Part shown: piece after piece, positions 44,641 through 53,834 of the stretch | Position numbering within the stretch: position 1 is the stretch's first letter | How the letters are laid out: the number at the start of each line of letters is the position of its first letter | Origin: Thermoplasmata archaeon | GTDB taxonomy: Archaea; Thermoplasmatota; Thermoplasmata; Lutacidiplasmatales; UBA184 | Assembly: GCA_021819135.1 (NCBI GenBank) | Contig: JAKASE010000011.1 | Coordinates: forward strand, 1 to 64,000 | Direction: 5' to 3' | Length of the DNA stretch: 64,000 bases | Program-made: the position numbers and the translations under genes | The notes under the pieces: generated by a model | Seen by the model: the letters and a program-made list of their open reading frames with translations, nothing else | Databases searched by the model: none | Told to the model about the DNA's origin: nothing

Positions 44641-45027
44641 ATGTTCCAGACCGGTTTCGTCAACCTCTATACGCGAGACATCCACGCCGGGCTGCGGTTC
44701 TACCGGGACCTCCTCGGCTTCCGGGAGACCTTCCGGGCTCCCAAGGAGGGTCCCCTCGAGCATGTCGAGCTTACGCTCAACGGCTTCGGAATCGGGTTGG
44801 GCACGGTCGAGGCCGGGAAGCGGGTCCACGGCGTCGACGCCGAGCCAGGCCGCCCGGCCATGGTCCTCGTCGTGTGGACCGAGAACGTCGACCGGGCGTT
44901 CGAGCAATTGACCCGGGCAGAGGTACCGGCGGTGCAGCCCCCTCACAACACCGGCAATAGCAATCGCACCGCCCTCCTGCGGGACCCGGACGGCAATCTG
45001 GTCGAGATCGTCTCCAAGGTGGCGTGA
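44641..45027 (+). CDS. VOC-superfamily protein (glyoxalase I-like)
   Basis: 128 residues. FVNLYTRDIHAGLRFYRDLL, HVELTLNGFGIGLGTVEA, MVLVVWTENVDRAFEQL and LLRDPDGNLVEIV show both halves of the fold; His in EHVEL and Glu in LVEIV are candidate ligands. Substrate unknown. The start is the ATG at 44641. Confidence 0.85.
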   Translation: MFQTGFVNLYTRDIHAGLRFYRDLLGFRETFRAPKEGPLEHVELTLNGFGIGLGTVEAGKRVHGVDAEPGRPAMVLVVWTENVDRAFEQLTRAEVPAVQPPHNTGNSNRTALLRDPDGNLVEIVSKVA

Positions 45028-45329
45028 GACCGGAAGCGGGGACTCCCTCCGTCGGCTCGGAGCGATCCGCCCCGCGGGCCTGCCCCGTCTCCGAGCAGGA
45101 GAACGACGAGCTCGTCTACTTCGACGCGATTCGGGTCCTATACCCCATCACGAACCTCCGCCCGATCGTCGGCTCCGACGGGACCTGCGGTCGGACCCGA
45201 GGTCGCCACCCTGATGGAGCAGGGCGGTCGAAGCCCGGAGATGGGAACGGTCCGGGGTTGCGGTCGGCCCGGGATCTCCTTCACGTGGAGCCGCACCGGT
45301 GGGGTGCGACCGTATCGGGTCGTCGTGGG
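45028..45329. other. Short intergenic region, possible remnant
   Basis: About 300 bp between the VOC gene and the Fes-like esterase. A frame opening at GTG 45024 (4-bp overlap with the VOC stop) has a protein-like start (NDELVYFDAIRVLYPITNL) but then drifts into low-complexity sequence through the 3' end of the antisense esterase. I do not call it a gene. Confidence 0.4.
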
Positions 45330-46664
45330 CTATCGCGCCCGAGCCCGTCGATCGACCTCGGGCCGGGACCTCGCCCGCCTCCCGCGCATCGACCCTCCGA
45401 GGAGCCGCTGAAGGCCGGTGGCGAGCGTGCCCCGCCAGCAGACGTAATCGTGGCCGCCCGCGAACTCCGCGTAGCGCACGGGGTAACCCTTGGCGGTCAG
45501 CACATCCCTGAGATACCGTACGCCGGTGAGCAACGACATCTGCATGCCGGGGAACACCGTCCCTTCGAACGTCCCGGCATCGAGGTAGAAGGACGTCCGC
45601 CCGGTCGGAGCGACCGCGTACTCCCGGATGAGCGTGGCCGGCGCGTCGGGGTTCCCGCCGCCGGTCCACTGGAACGCCCCCGACTGTGCGAGGACCTTGC
45701 CGAAGAGCCGGGGGCATCGCAGCGCCGCATACGCGGCGGTGAGTCCGCCGAGGCTCGAACCGGCGATGACCGTACGGGACGGCTCCGGGACGATCCGGAA
45801 CTGCCGCCGGAGCCAGGGAATGAGCTCGCGGGAGAGGAACCGGACGAACGCCGGATTGTGCGCGAGCTCCTGCACCCGGGCGTGGAGGGCGTTCCCGACG
45901 AGCACCAGCACGGAGGGACCGATCTCGCCCGAGGCGACCAGGTTCTCGACGATCGTCGGGGCCGGTATCATCGTCCGATAGGCGAGTCCGTCGAGGATCA
46001 CGATCAGGTTGCCCGTCCCTCGGGCGGGAGGCCCGTGTTCGGGCATGTACACTGAGACCGACCGCTCGGAACCCAGCGCCCGGCTTCGCATCGAGCGGTG
46101 GGTCACTGTCCAGTGCGAGGGTCCGCGGCTCTGGACCCAAGGCTCCGGCGGGGCTCCGGGCAGGCTCGCGATCGAGAGGGTCAGCGGTGCGTCGCCCTCC
46201 CGGTCATCGGGACCCGGGGGCATCGAGAACTCGGAGGCGTTCGCCGGGTCCGCCTCCAGGCTGCGGAGATACTGCCCCCATGCCTTGCCCGGCGCGCCCA
46301 TCCCGGGCGTCGGTCCGGGCGAGAAGGCATAGACCCCGCGGGTCCCCTTCGGCGCGCTCAGCGTCCGATACCACGCGCCCGTCCGCCCCACGGGGAGGAG
46401 CGCCGACTCTCCCCGGAGCGGGTTCACGAGGGGGCTGTAGATCGAGGGCGTCGTCACTTGGCGTCCGGGCCTCCAGACAAAGGTGATCCGGAACCGCCCG
46501 GGTTCGCCCGGGATCCGCTCGACGATCGGCAAGCCGCCCGCGGTCAGGTTCGACCACGCACGTTCGATCCGTGCCCGTCCGCCGGCCTGGGCCGCCTGCC
46601 GGAACCCTCGGAGTCTCGGACTCTCGATGCGTAGGGAGGCCGACCGGTCGGTCTTCGTTCCCAC
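45330..46664 (-). CDS. Enterochelin-esterase (Fes)-like alpha/beta hydrolase
   Basis: 444 residues. The N-terminal half is an early-set/Ig-like domain (FRITFVWRPGRQVTTPSIYS), as in Fes. The C-terminal half is the esterase-D fold: RSVSVYMPEHG, VILDGLAYRTM, the nucleophile in IAGSSLGGLTAAYAA near 305, and FAGGHDYVCWR with the catalytic His near 413. Fes hydrolyses ferric enterobactin to free iron; relatives cleave other esters. No siderophore synthesis genes are nearby, though a metal-chelate importer lies at 61403-64000. Confidence 0.85.
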   Translation of the reverse strand: MGTKTDRSASLRIESPRLRGFRQAAQAGGRARIERAWSNLTAGGLPIVERIPGEPGRFRITFVWRPGRQVTTPSIYSPLVNPLRGESALLPVGRTGAWYRTLSAPKGTRGVYAFSPGPTPGMGAPGKAWGQYLRSLEADPANASEFSMPPGPDDREGDAPLTLSIASLPGAPPEPWVQSRGPSHWTVTHRSMRSRALGSERSVSVYMPEHGPPARGTGNLIVILDGLAYRTMIPAPTIVENLVASGEIGPSVLVLVGNALHARVQELAHNPAFVRFLSRELIPWLRRQFRIVPEPSRTVIAGSSLGGLTAAYAALRCPRLFGKVLAQSGAFQWTGGGNPDAPATLIREYAVAPTGRTSFYLDAGTFEGTVFPGMQMSLLTGVRYLRDVLTAKGYPVRYAEFAGGHDYVCWRGTLATGLQRLLGGSMRGRRARSRPEVDRRARAR

Positions 46665-47193
46665 GGATGGACCTCAGCTCGGTACGAACACGGTCCCGGG
46701 GACGTAAAGGGTTCCGCGTCGGGGACAGGGGCCTGACCCTTCGAATACGTCGCGGAGTTCGGGAGACCCGGCCATCACCCCCGAGTCCGGAGGCGATTCC
46801 CCGGCGAGGGAAAGGTATTGGCCGGGTCCCGGGGGCTCTACGCGACGATCTTCCGCGGCCCTCCGGAGTCCCGTCCGTTCGATGACCACACGGACTGCGC
46901 ATGACCGTTCCCGCCGGGTTTCTGGAAGGTCCCGGTCATCGAGACTGGAAGGGCGCGGCTCCGCGGCTTCCACCGGCGACGCTTCGGGCAAGCGGACATC
47001 GCCCGGACAAGCGACGTCTTCGGCCAGGAGGGGATCGATGTCGGCGAGGCCGAGACGCTCGAGGACGTCGGTCGAAGGGCGACTTCGTGGATCGCTCGGG
47101 GCATCCGCCTCGGCCTCTACCAGGACCTCGGCCGTTCCCGCCACCGGGCTCGTTCGGGCACGCCGGGTACGGGGACGCGACAAGGAACGGAAG
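46665..47193. other. Intergenic region without a supported gene
   Basis: About 530 bp between the esterase and the DHA2 transporter. Several ORFs cross it, but none has a plausible start or recognisable protein. A plus-strand stretch near 46905-47140 has unusually protein-like codon use (RGIRLGLYQDLG) after an in-frame stop; it could be a decayed gene. Confidence 0.4.
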
Positions 47194-48963
47194 CTAGGGG
47201 TCCGGAGGGTCGGCGGAGAGGTCGGGGAGGGGAACCGTCGACCGGTCCGCATCCGTGACCCCGTAGATAAATCGGCGGCCGCGGAGCCCGGAGATGACGG
47301 CGCCACCGAGCGTGAGACCTCCCGCGACCAGGAACGCGCCCGAGATCGCCGATCCGAAGCTCGACTGGATCGCGGAAGCGAAGAAGTGGGGGGCGAGGAG
47401 AGTCGCCTCGACCGACGGGGGCAGCGCGGTCCAGCCGGGGGCTCCGGCGACGGTCGAGAGGATCGACTGCATCGGGTTCTCGCCCAGGAAGGCCCCGAAG
47501 AGCGCGCCGGTCGGATTGGAGGCGATCGCCGCGGCGAGCATGGAGGAGTCCGGGCTGGGCACGCCGGCGGCGCCCAACGCCCCGGGCACACTGCCCCCGA
47601 GCCCCGAGGCGAGGCTCAGGATTACGACCGTGAAGAAGATCGCGAGCGAGAGCTGCTGGCCGGTGTTCTGCAGCGTGGCGAGCATCCCCGATGCGGCCCC
47701 CCGGTGCTCCGCCGGTACGGAGCTCATCACGGCCGCGGCGTTGGGCGACGCGAACATCCCCATCCCGCTCCCGTTGACGAAGAGCAGCACGCCCATCTGC
47801 CAGTAGTCGAACTCGACCGGCAGGAGCGCGAGCGCGAAGAAGGTGAGGGCCGCTATCGACATTCCGATCGTCGCGAGGGACCGGGCACCATGCCGGTCGG
47901 AGAGCCAGCCGCTGAGCGGTCCGGCGGTGAGGAAGCCCGCGATCATCGGCATCATGAGCACGGCCGCCCAGAACGGGGTCTCGCTGAAGCTGTACCCGTG
48001 CGCCGGGAGCCAGATCCCCTGGAACCAGATCACGAGGAGGAGCATGAGCCCGCCCCGGGCGAGCGAGCCCAGGAACGCGGCCGACGTGCCGGCGGCGAAC
48101 GAACGGATGCGGAAGAAGCGCAGCTGGAACATCGGATACGCGACCCGGGACTCGATGACCACGAAGGCGAGCAGGGAGGCGACGCCGGCGACGAGCGCGG
48201 CGATCACCCACGGCGAGCCCCATCCGGTGGAAGAGGAGCCGTACGGAAGGAGCCCGTAGGTGACCCCGACCAGAATAAGGGTGAGCCCCGCCGCGAACGT
48301 CGCGTTACCGGGGAAATCGATCCTCTGGTTCGGGGCGCGTACCGAGGTCTCCCGGAGCTTCGCGTACGCCCATACCGTCCCGAAGACCCCCACCGGCACG
48401 CTCACGAGGAAGATCAGGCGCCAGGTCGGCAGCACGAACGGCCCGAAGTGGAGGTCGGGGACGCTCGCGAGGAGCCCGCCCACGATGAGCCCGACGAGCG
48501 ACCCGCCGATGAAGGCGATCTGGTTCACCCCCATCGCCTTCCCGCGCTCGTTCACCGGGAAGGCGTCCGTGAGCAGGGCGGCGGAGTTCGCGAACAGGAA
48601 GGCGGCGCCCACGGCCTGGATCAGTCGAAAGAAGACGAGCGCCCAGGCGCCGGTGGTCCCGTACCACGGCTCGACGAACAAGAGAATCGAGCCGGTGGAG
48701 AAGACGGCGAACCCGAAGTTGTACATGCGGGCCCGCCCCCACATATCGGAGAGGCGCCCGATGGTCACGAGGAGGGTCGCGGTCACGATCCCATAGCCGA
48801 GCAGGAGCCAGATCAACACGGGGAAGTTGGTGACCGAGAACGGATTCACGCCTACGCCCCGGAACACGACGGGCAGGCTGATCAGGAGGATCGACCCGTC
48901 GATGGAGGCCAGCAGGCCCCCCAACGTCGTGTTGGAGAGCACGGTCCACTTGTAGGCCACCAT
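47194..48963 (-). CDS. DHA2-type MFS multidrug efflux transporter
   Basis: 589 residues from the ATG at 48963; a GTG at 48984 would add seven. Fourteen hydrophobic segments are visible. The N-terminus YKWTVLSNTTLGGLLASIDG holds the acid typical of DHA2 TM1; GRLSDMWGRARMYN is motif A, and NERGKAMGVNQIAFIGGSLVG is motif C-like. The central loop LRETSVRAPNQRIDFPGNA is also typical. Substrates are probably hydrophobic cations or drugs. A long extracytoplasmic loop near 455-545 is Ala/Pro-rich. Confidence 0.9.
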   Translation of the reverse strand: MVAYKWTVLSNTTLGGLLASIDGSILLISLPVVFRGVGVNPFSVTNFPVLIWLLLGYGIVTATLLVTIGRLSDMWGRARMYNFGFAVFSTGSILLFVEPWYGTTGAWALVFFRLIQAVGAAFLFANSAALLTDAFPVNERGKAMGVNQIAFIGGSLVGLIVGGLLASVPDLHFGPFVLPTWRLIFLVSVPVGVFGTVWAYAKLRETSVRAPNQRIDFPGNATFAAGLTLILVGVTYGLLPYGSSSTGWGSPWVIAALVAGVASLLAFVVIESRVAYPMFQLRFFRIRSFAAGTSAAFLGSLARGGLMLLLVIWFQGIWLPAHGYSFSETPFWAAVLMMPMIAGFLTAGPLSGWLSDRHGARSLATIGMSIAALTFFALALLPVEFDYWQMGVLLFVNGSGMGMFASPNAAAVMSSVPAEHRGAASGMLATLQNTGQQLSLAIFFTVVILSLASGLGGSVPGALGAAGVPSPDSSMLAAAIASNPTGALFGAFLGENPMQSILSTVAGAPGWTALPPSVEATLLAPHFFASAIQSSFGSAISGAFLVAGGLTLGGAVISGLRGRRFIYGVTDADRSTVPLPDLSADPPDP

Positions 48964-49086
48964 GGGAGGCGAGAGGCTTCCCACGACGGGGTTTCAAGTT
49001 GACGGGTCCGTTGGCGCCCCGAGCCGCTCTGCCGTACGACGGTCGCGGCGTTATCCGCGTACGCCCCCTGACCGGCCCAGGCGATC

Positions 49087-49638
49087 ATGACGAGCGAAGG
49101 GGCGCGCGGGAGCGGACAGGGCTGGCACCTAGAAGGGCTCTCCGCCGACGGGCCGTTTCCGGAGTTCGCGGACAAGCTCCATCTCTTCGGTCAGTTCGTG
49201 GGGGACTGGGAGATCCTGGAGTGTCGGTATCTCGAGGACGACGGGAGCTGGTCCACGTCCCGCGGACGGCTCCACTGGCGATGGATCCTGGACGGCCGGG
49301 CCGTGCAGGACATCTGGACCACCATTGACGAGAGGACACACCGGTCGGTACCGGTGGGCACCACGGTGCGGTTCTACGACCCGAAGATCGACGCCTGGCA
49401 CAGTCTCTGGCTCTCCCCAAGCCAGGGCGTGGTCCGTAGCTTCATCGGTCGGCCCCGGGGCTCGGAGATCGTCCTCGAGGGCACGAACAGTCGAGGGAAC
49501 CCGGTACACTGGATCTTCTCGGAGATCCGTCCGGATTCGTTCCGCTGGCGGGCCGAGGAGCTGCGGAACCCTCCGTCGGGCTGGGTCCTCTACGAGGAGA
49601 TGCGCATCCAACGTGCCGGTTCCCCCCCGAAGAAGTAG
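49087..49638 (+). CDS. DUF1579-like lipocalin-fold protein
   Basis: 183 residues, mostly beta strands: LHLFGQFVGDWEILECRYLE near residue 30, WRWILDGRAVQDIWTT near 63, VRFYDPKIDAWHSLWLSPSQ near 94 and EIVLEGTNSRGNPVHW near 123. This is the calycin-like pattern seen in DUF1579 and related domains, including a FxGxW motif. Function unknown. The methyltransferase gene downstream overlaps its 3' end by 26 bp if it starts at GTG 49613. Confidence 0.6.
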   Translation: MTSEGARGSGQGWHLEGLSADGPFPEFADKLHLFGQFVGDWEILECRYLEDDGSWSTSRGRLHWRWILDGRAVQDIWTTIDERTHRSVPVGTTVRFYDPKIDAWHSLWLSPSQGVVRSFIGRPRGSEIVLEGTNSRGNPVHWIFSEIRPDSFRWRAEELRNPPSGWVLYEEMRIQRAGSPPKK

Positions 49639-50266
49639 GACCGCCGGGGGCGGCGTCGACCGCGCCCCGCGACCCCGGCCACCGAGCTACGAAGCGAGGT
49701 TCGACCTCCTGGGCTGGTCGCTGATGGGCCACATCCAGCGGCTCCGACGGACCCTCCCTCGCGACCCCCCTTCCTTGCTCGACCTCGGCATGGGGCGGGG
49801 ACGCGACCTCATCTGCTTCGCCCGGCGGGGGTTCCGGGTCCTCGGGGTCGACCTCGCGTCCGAGGCGATCGAGAAGGGAGAGCGGCGCGCCGAGCGGCTG
49901 GGCGTCGCCATCCGTACCGTGCGGGCCGACCTTCGTTCCTACCGGCCGAGAGGGCGGTTCGATGTGGTCTACTCGAACGGCACGCTGTCGTGCCTTCCAC
50001 CGGAGCTCCGCGCCGCCCGGTTCGGGGACTTCCAGTCGGCCACCGTTCGGGGAGGGATCCACGCCGTGAACGTCTTCGTTCCGGGCCCGCGCGGGCCCTC
50101 ACCGCCCGACGAGCAGGGTCTCCCCTACCGGCCCGGGGAGCTCGCGAACCGGTACGCCGGCTGGGAGATCCTTGAGTCTCGCGAGATCGACTTCCCCTGC
50201 CATTACCGTGGAGGCGCACCCCACCGGCACCGGCTCGAGGCACTGGTGGCGAGAAAGCTCGACTGA
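49613..50266 (+). CDS. SAM-dependent methyltransferase (TehB-like)
   Basis: 217 residues from the in-frame GTG at 49613; the start is uncertain. Motif I is LLDLGMGRGRDLICFARRG, motif II VLGVDLASEAIEKGERRAER, and RADLRSYRPRGRFDVVYSNG gives motif III and the strand-4 region. SYEARFDLLGWSLM precedes motif I. TehB-like enzymes methylate tellurite or selenium compounds, but most members have unknown substrates. Convergent with the ATL gene. Confidence 0.78.
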   Translation: MPVPPRRSRTAGGGVDRAPRPRPPSYEARFDLLGWSLMGHIQRLRRTLPRDPPSLLDLGMGRGRDLICFARRGFRVLGVDLASEAIEKGERRAERLGVAIRTVRADLRSYRPRGRFDVVYSNGTLSCLPPELRAARFGDFQSATVRGGIHAVNVFVPGPRGPSPPDEQGLPYRPGELANRYAGWEILESREIDFPCHYRGGAPHRHRLEALVARKLD

Positions 50267-50293
50267 TCTCGAGCGCCTTCCCGGTGTCCGCGT

Positions 50294-50713
50294 TCAGCGG
50301 ACCCCGCCCGGCGTTCGGGTCGTCCCCGACCGGCGGCCCCGGCCGCCCCGTGGGACCGGCACCGTCGCTGGAGGGCCCGGGCGGCACGCCGGAGACCACT
50401 CATGGAGGTCCATGCGGACCCGTCCTCCGCGGAACGTGACCCCTTCCATCTCCAGACGGAGCCGTTGTTCACGACCCTCCCCGCCCGAGAGCGCGATCCG
50501 GCCGCCAACGGCCACGACCCGATGCCACGGGAGCCCGTCGGCCCGCTGCAGCGCCCACACGGTCAGGCGGGCCGCTCTCGGGAATCCGGCGACCTCGGCC
50601 ACCCGGCCGTACGTGATCACCTTCCCTCGGGGCACCCGGGCGATCACCTGAAGCAGCCGACCAAGCGGGGAAGAAGTGGGCCGTCGCCCGGAAGGCGCCA
50701 CCGCGCGGTCCAT
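50294..50713 (-). CDS. Alkyltransferase-like (ATL) DNA repair protein
   Basis: 139 residues from the ATG at 50713. It is the MGMT DNA-binding domain: LLQVIARVPRGKVITYGRVA near 20-39, the helix-turn-helix with arginine finger FPRAARLTVWALQ, and LPWHRVVAVGG, where Trp63 takes the place of the alkyl-acceptor Cys of PCHRV. ATL proteins therefore bind O6-alkylguanine without repairing it and channel it to nucleotide excision repair. A C-terminal Arg/Pro/Gly tail of about 35 residues goes beyond the usual domain. Confidence 0.85.
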   Translation of the reverse strand: MDRAVAPSGRRPTSSPLGRLLQVIARVPRGKVITYGRVAEVAGFPRAARLTVWALQRADGLPWHRVVAVGGRIALSGGEGREQRLRLEMEGVTFRGGRVRMDLHEWSPACRPGPPATVPVPRGGRGRRSGTTRTPGGVR

Positions 50714-50882
50714 ACGATCGGTCTCTCCTACCCCGGCACGTCGGGGCCCCCCCCATAGCGAACGGGTACTCGAACCCTGCGTCGGGGAACTCCCGTCGCG
50801 GAGCGCCCCTCCCGCTCCTCGGCGATTCCGGGCCACCGAAGGTAGTTGTATCGACCGAGCGTTCGGCCCATGAACGGCGGTC

Positions 50883-50944
50883 CGAGCGGCCATGAGGGTC
50901 ACCGTACTGGGGACGAGCGGCCATGAGGGTCACCGTACTGGGGA
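50883..50944. repeat. 31-bp tandem duplication covering the start codon of the MBL gene
   Basis: A 31-bp unit, CGAGCGGCCATGAGGGTCAC and 11 further bases, occurs at 50883-50913 and again at 50914-50944 with no difference, and its first 7 bases recur at 50945-50951. It duplicates the start region of the downstream gene. Because 31 is not a multiple of 3, the upstream ATG (50892) reads out of frame with the real gene (ATG 50923). Confidence 0.92.
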
Positions 50945-51675
50945 CGAGCGGCGCGTGGCCCGCCGCGGGCCGGGCCTGCAGCGGCTACCTCCTCGAGTCG
51001 GGGGACGCGCGCCTCGTCCTGGACCTCGGATTCGGGGTCCTTCCCCGCCTCTTGGAGCGATGCCCCGCGGCGCAGCTGACGGCGGTGTTCCTCTCGCACG
51101 CGCACGCTGACCACTGCGTCGACCTCTACGGCCTCTTCCGGGCACTCCGGCTCTCCACTCCGCCGCTCCCGTCGCCGCCGATCTTCGCCTCGGAGGAGGT
51201 GGTGCAGCGGGTCGGCGGTCTCGACGGTCCCGGGGGCCCCGACCGACTCCGTCGGGAGCTCGACCTGCGTCCGCTCCCCGGAGGAGACCCGCTCGAGGTC
51301 GGGCCGTTCCGCCTCCGTGCCTTCGAGCTCCCGCACTTCGTCCCCAATCACGGGGTCCGGGTCGAGGCGAAGGGTCGCGTGGTCGCATACACGGGCGATA
51401 CCGGCCCTTCCGACCGCGTGCTCGACCTCGCCCGCGACGCCGATCTCTTCCTCTGCGAGGCCACGTTCCAGACGCCCCCGCCGGAGCAGGGGCCGCGATA
51501 CCTGCTCTCGGCCACCGAAGCCGGAGAGTACGCGCGTGCGGCGGGGGTACGGCAATTGATGCTCACCCACTTCTGGCCGGGGGAGGACCGGAGCCGTTCT
51601 AGGGTGCTCGCGGCGGCCGCGTACGGAGGACCGGTGAGCATCGCGGAAGAGGGGCTCACGGTCGACGTCGGCTGA
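50923..51675 (+). CDS. Metallo-beta-lactamase-fold hydrolase (RNase Z-like)
   Basis: 250 residues. The N-terminus MRVTVLGTSGAWPAAGRACS and the metal motif HAHADH at 59-64 are typical of RNase Z/ComA-type MBL proteins; further ligands are in ELPHFVPNHG, YTGDTGPS and LTHFWPGED. It is shorter than true RNase Z (about 300) and lacks an obvious exosite arm, so it may act on small phosphodiesters or be an RNase of the same superfamily. The ATG at 50923 is preferred over the duplicate ATG at 50892, which is out of frame. Confidence 0.85.
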   Translation: MRVTVLGTSGAWPAAGRACSGYLLESGDARLVLDLGFGVLPRLLERCPAAQLTAVFLSHAHADHCVDLYGLFRALRLSTPPLPSPPIFASEEVVQRVGGLDGPGGPDRLRRELDLRPLPGGDPLEVGPFRLRAFELPHFVPNHGVRVEAKGRVVAYTGDTGPSDRVLDLARDADLFLCEATFQTPPPEQGPRYLLSATEAGEYARAAGVRQLMLTHFWPGEDRSRSRVLAAAAYGGPVSIAEEGLTVDVG

Positions 51676-51771
51676 CCGGACCGGGTCGAGCTCTCCCTCG
51701 CGAAGTCCCGGCCGTCGGCTCGGGTGGGACGGGGCGTCATGGGGGACCGGGAGTAAATAGTCGCATCACCG

Positions 51772-53619
51772 GTGCCGGTGTCTCCGCCGGAACCTTCTCT
51801 CGGCGACACCAACACGATGCGCTCCTCGGACCCGAACCTGTCCCCCGCACCGGAGGCGCCCGACTGGCGCACGCCGGCCGAGATTTGCGAGTACCGTACC
51901 ACACCGGATTACGCCGAGACCCTCGCGTTCCTGGAACGGATCGCCGCCGCATACCCTCGCACGGTCCACCTCGAGGGTTTCGGCCGGACCGGAGAGGGCC
52001 GATATCTCAAGGTCGTGGTCGTCTCACGCGACGGGGAGTTCGACCCCGCGTCGATCCATGCCTCCGGCCGCGTGATCCTCCTCGTCCAGAACGCGATCCA
52101 TGCCGGGGAGATGGACGGCAAGGATGCCTGCCTCGCGCTCCTGCGCGACATCGTCCGGAAGCCCGAGGCGAGCCGCCTCCTCGATCGCGTCGTGCTCGTG
52201 TTCATCCCGGTCTACAACATCGACGGTCACGAACGTCGATCGCCGTACCACCGGATCAACCAGCGGGGACCGGAGCGTGCGGGCTGGCGGGCCAATGGGA
52301 CGAACCTCAACCTGAACCGAGACTACCTGAAGGCGGAGGCCCCCGAGACCCGGGCGTCCCTGCGCCTGTTCCATCGCTGGCTGCCGGACTTCTTCGTGGA
52401 CAACCATGTCACCGACGGGGCCGATTTCCAGTACGACGTCACCTTCGCGATTGACGATACGCCGGACGTGTTCCCCGCGACGGCCGACTGGATTCGAAGC
52501 GCCATCACTCCCGAGCTCGTGCGTCGGGTCGACCTCGCGGGCCACTCCGCGTTCCCGGCCCCGGTCTTCCTGAAGGACGACACCGATCCCGCCCGGGGGC
52601 TCGTCTTCAACGAGAACCCGCCGCGCTTCTCCACCGGGCAGATGATCCTCGAGAACCGGCCCGGGCTTCTGGTCGAGCTGCACATGCTCAAGGAGTACCG
52701 GAGGCGGGTCACCGGGAACTACGCGATCCTGCGGGCGCTCCTCGAGCTGCTGAACCGGGACGCGGACCGGCTGGTTTCCCTGAACCAGGAGGCGGACCGG
52801 GCGGCGGCCACCCTCGGCGCGTCGGGCCGTGCGGGCTCGGAGTTTCCCCTGGTCGTGGCGGGCTCCGGGGAGACCACGACGATGCACTTCCTCGGATACG
52901 CCTACGAGCGGGCCCGGAGCGAGGTCTCCGGGACGATAGGCATCCGGTACGGGACCGAGCCCCAGACCTGGACGATCCCCGTGGAGACGGGCGTCTCGAT
53001 CGCCGCCTCGATCGTGCCCCCGGCGGGATACATCATCCCGCCGCCCTGGACGCGGGTCATTGACGTCCTGGAGGCCCACGGGGTGAGCCTTCGCCGGACC
53101 ACGGCCGAGTGGACGGGACCGGTGGAGCGGTACCGCTGTTCGGGGATGGTCCGTCCGAACCTCCCGTTCGAGGGTCGCTACCCGATCCTGCGCGGCGGGA
53201 ACGTCGAGCGGGAGATGGGCCACTTCGGCGAGTGTCACCGGGTCCTCGAGACCCTGACCTTCCCGACCGGTTCGGTCGTCGCTCCCCTCGCCCAGAGGCT
53301 TTCGAAGGTCATCATCCACTGGCTTGAGCCGGCGGCCCCGGATTCCGCGCTCCGATGGGGGTTCTTCGACCCGATCTTCGAGCAGAAGGAGTCCGGCGAG
53401 GCGTACGTCCTCGAGTCGCTGGGCCGGGAGGAGATGCACCGCTCCCCGGAGCTCCGGGCCGAGTTCGAGCGACGGCTCTCGAGCGATCCGTCCTTCGCGG
53501 CGAGCCCGACCCGCCGCCTCGCCTTCTTCTACGACCGGTCCCCCTGGGGACTCGCGAACCGGGTCGGGGAGTACCCGGTCGGCCGGCTCCGTTCGCTCGA
53601 TGGCATCCCGCTGACCTGA
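51772..53619 (+). CDS. M14-family zinc carboxypeptidase
   Basis: 615 residues from a GTG; an ATG at 51817 is an alternative. A TATA-like AGTAAATAG about 22 bp upstream supports the GTG. The zinc ligands are His110 and Glu113 in NAIHAGEMDGKD and His212 in FVDNHVTDG, and substrate binding is by Arg183 in LNRDYLKAE. The metallocarboxypeptidase domain spans about residues 40-335; the remaining 280 residues are a beta-rich C-terminal part. No signal peptide is visible. This large form resembles the M14 subfamily found in Bacteroidetes and some archaea. Confidence 0.88.
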   Translation: MPVSPPEPSLGDTNTMRSSDPNLSPAPEAPDWRTPAEICEYRTTPDYAETLAFLERIAAAYPRTVHLEGFGRTGEGRYLKVVVVSRDGEFDPASIHASGRVILLVQNAIHAGEMDGKDACLALLRDIVRKPEASRLLDRVVLVFIPVYNIDGHERRSPYHRINQRGPERAGWRANGTNLNLNRDYLKAEAPETRASLRLFHRWLPDFFVDNHVTDGADFQYDVTFAIDDTPDVFPATADWIRSAITPELVRRVDLAGHSAFPAPVFLKDDTDPARGLVFNENPPRFSTGQMILENRPGLLVELHMLKEYRRRVTGNYAILRALLELLNRDADRLVSLNQEADRAAATLGASGRAGSEFPLVVAGSGETTTMHFLGYAYERARSEVSGTIGIRYGTEPQTWTIPVETGVSIAASIVPPAGYIIPPPWTRVIDVLEAHGVSLRRTTAEWTGPVERYRCSGMVRPNLPFEGRYPILRGGNVEREMGHFGECHRVLETLTFPTGSVVAPLAQRLSKVIIHWLEPAAPDSALRWGFFDPIFEQKESGEAYVLESLGREEMHRSPELRAEFERRLSSDPSFAASPTRRLAFFYDRSPWGLANRVGEYPVGRLRSLDGIPLT

Positions 53620-53834
53620 CTCGAGGTCGTCCCTCCCGTGGGAGACGGTCGGTACGTGTCCACGGGCCGATCCCGCCGAGAGCGCTGCCGACGGTCACCG
53701 TCGTAGCCCGCCGCCCCCGGTCCCGGCGATACCCGTCTTGGACCGGCGGGGGCGGCCCACCGCTCCCCCACGGGACACGAGGTCAAACGGGGTAGACCTC
53801 ACCCTGATGAACCCCTCGAGCGCGGGGACGATGC

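Noticed and set aside
45024-46055. 343-residue plus-strand ORF starting with a 4-bp overlap to the VOC gene
   Set aside because: Only the first 50 residues look protein-like; the rest is antisense of the Fes-like esterase.
46901-47197. 98-residue plus-strand ORF in the gap before the DHA2 transporter
   Set aside because: No domain and a Pro/Arg/Gly-rich composition; kept only as a possible relic in the intergenic note.
46882-49002. 706-residue plus-strand ORF
   Set aside because: Antisense of the DHA2 transporter; very rich in Glu, Arg and Gly, with no recognisable domain.
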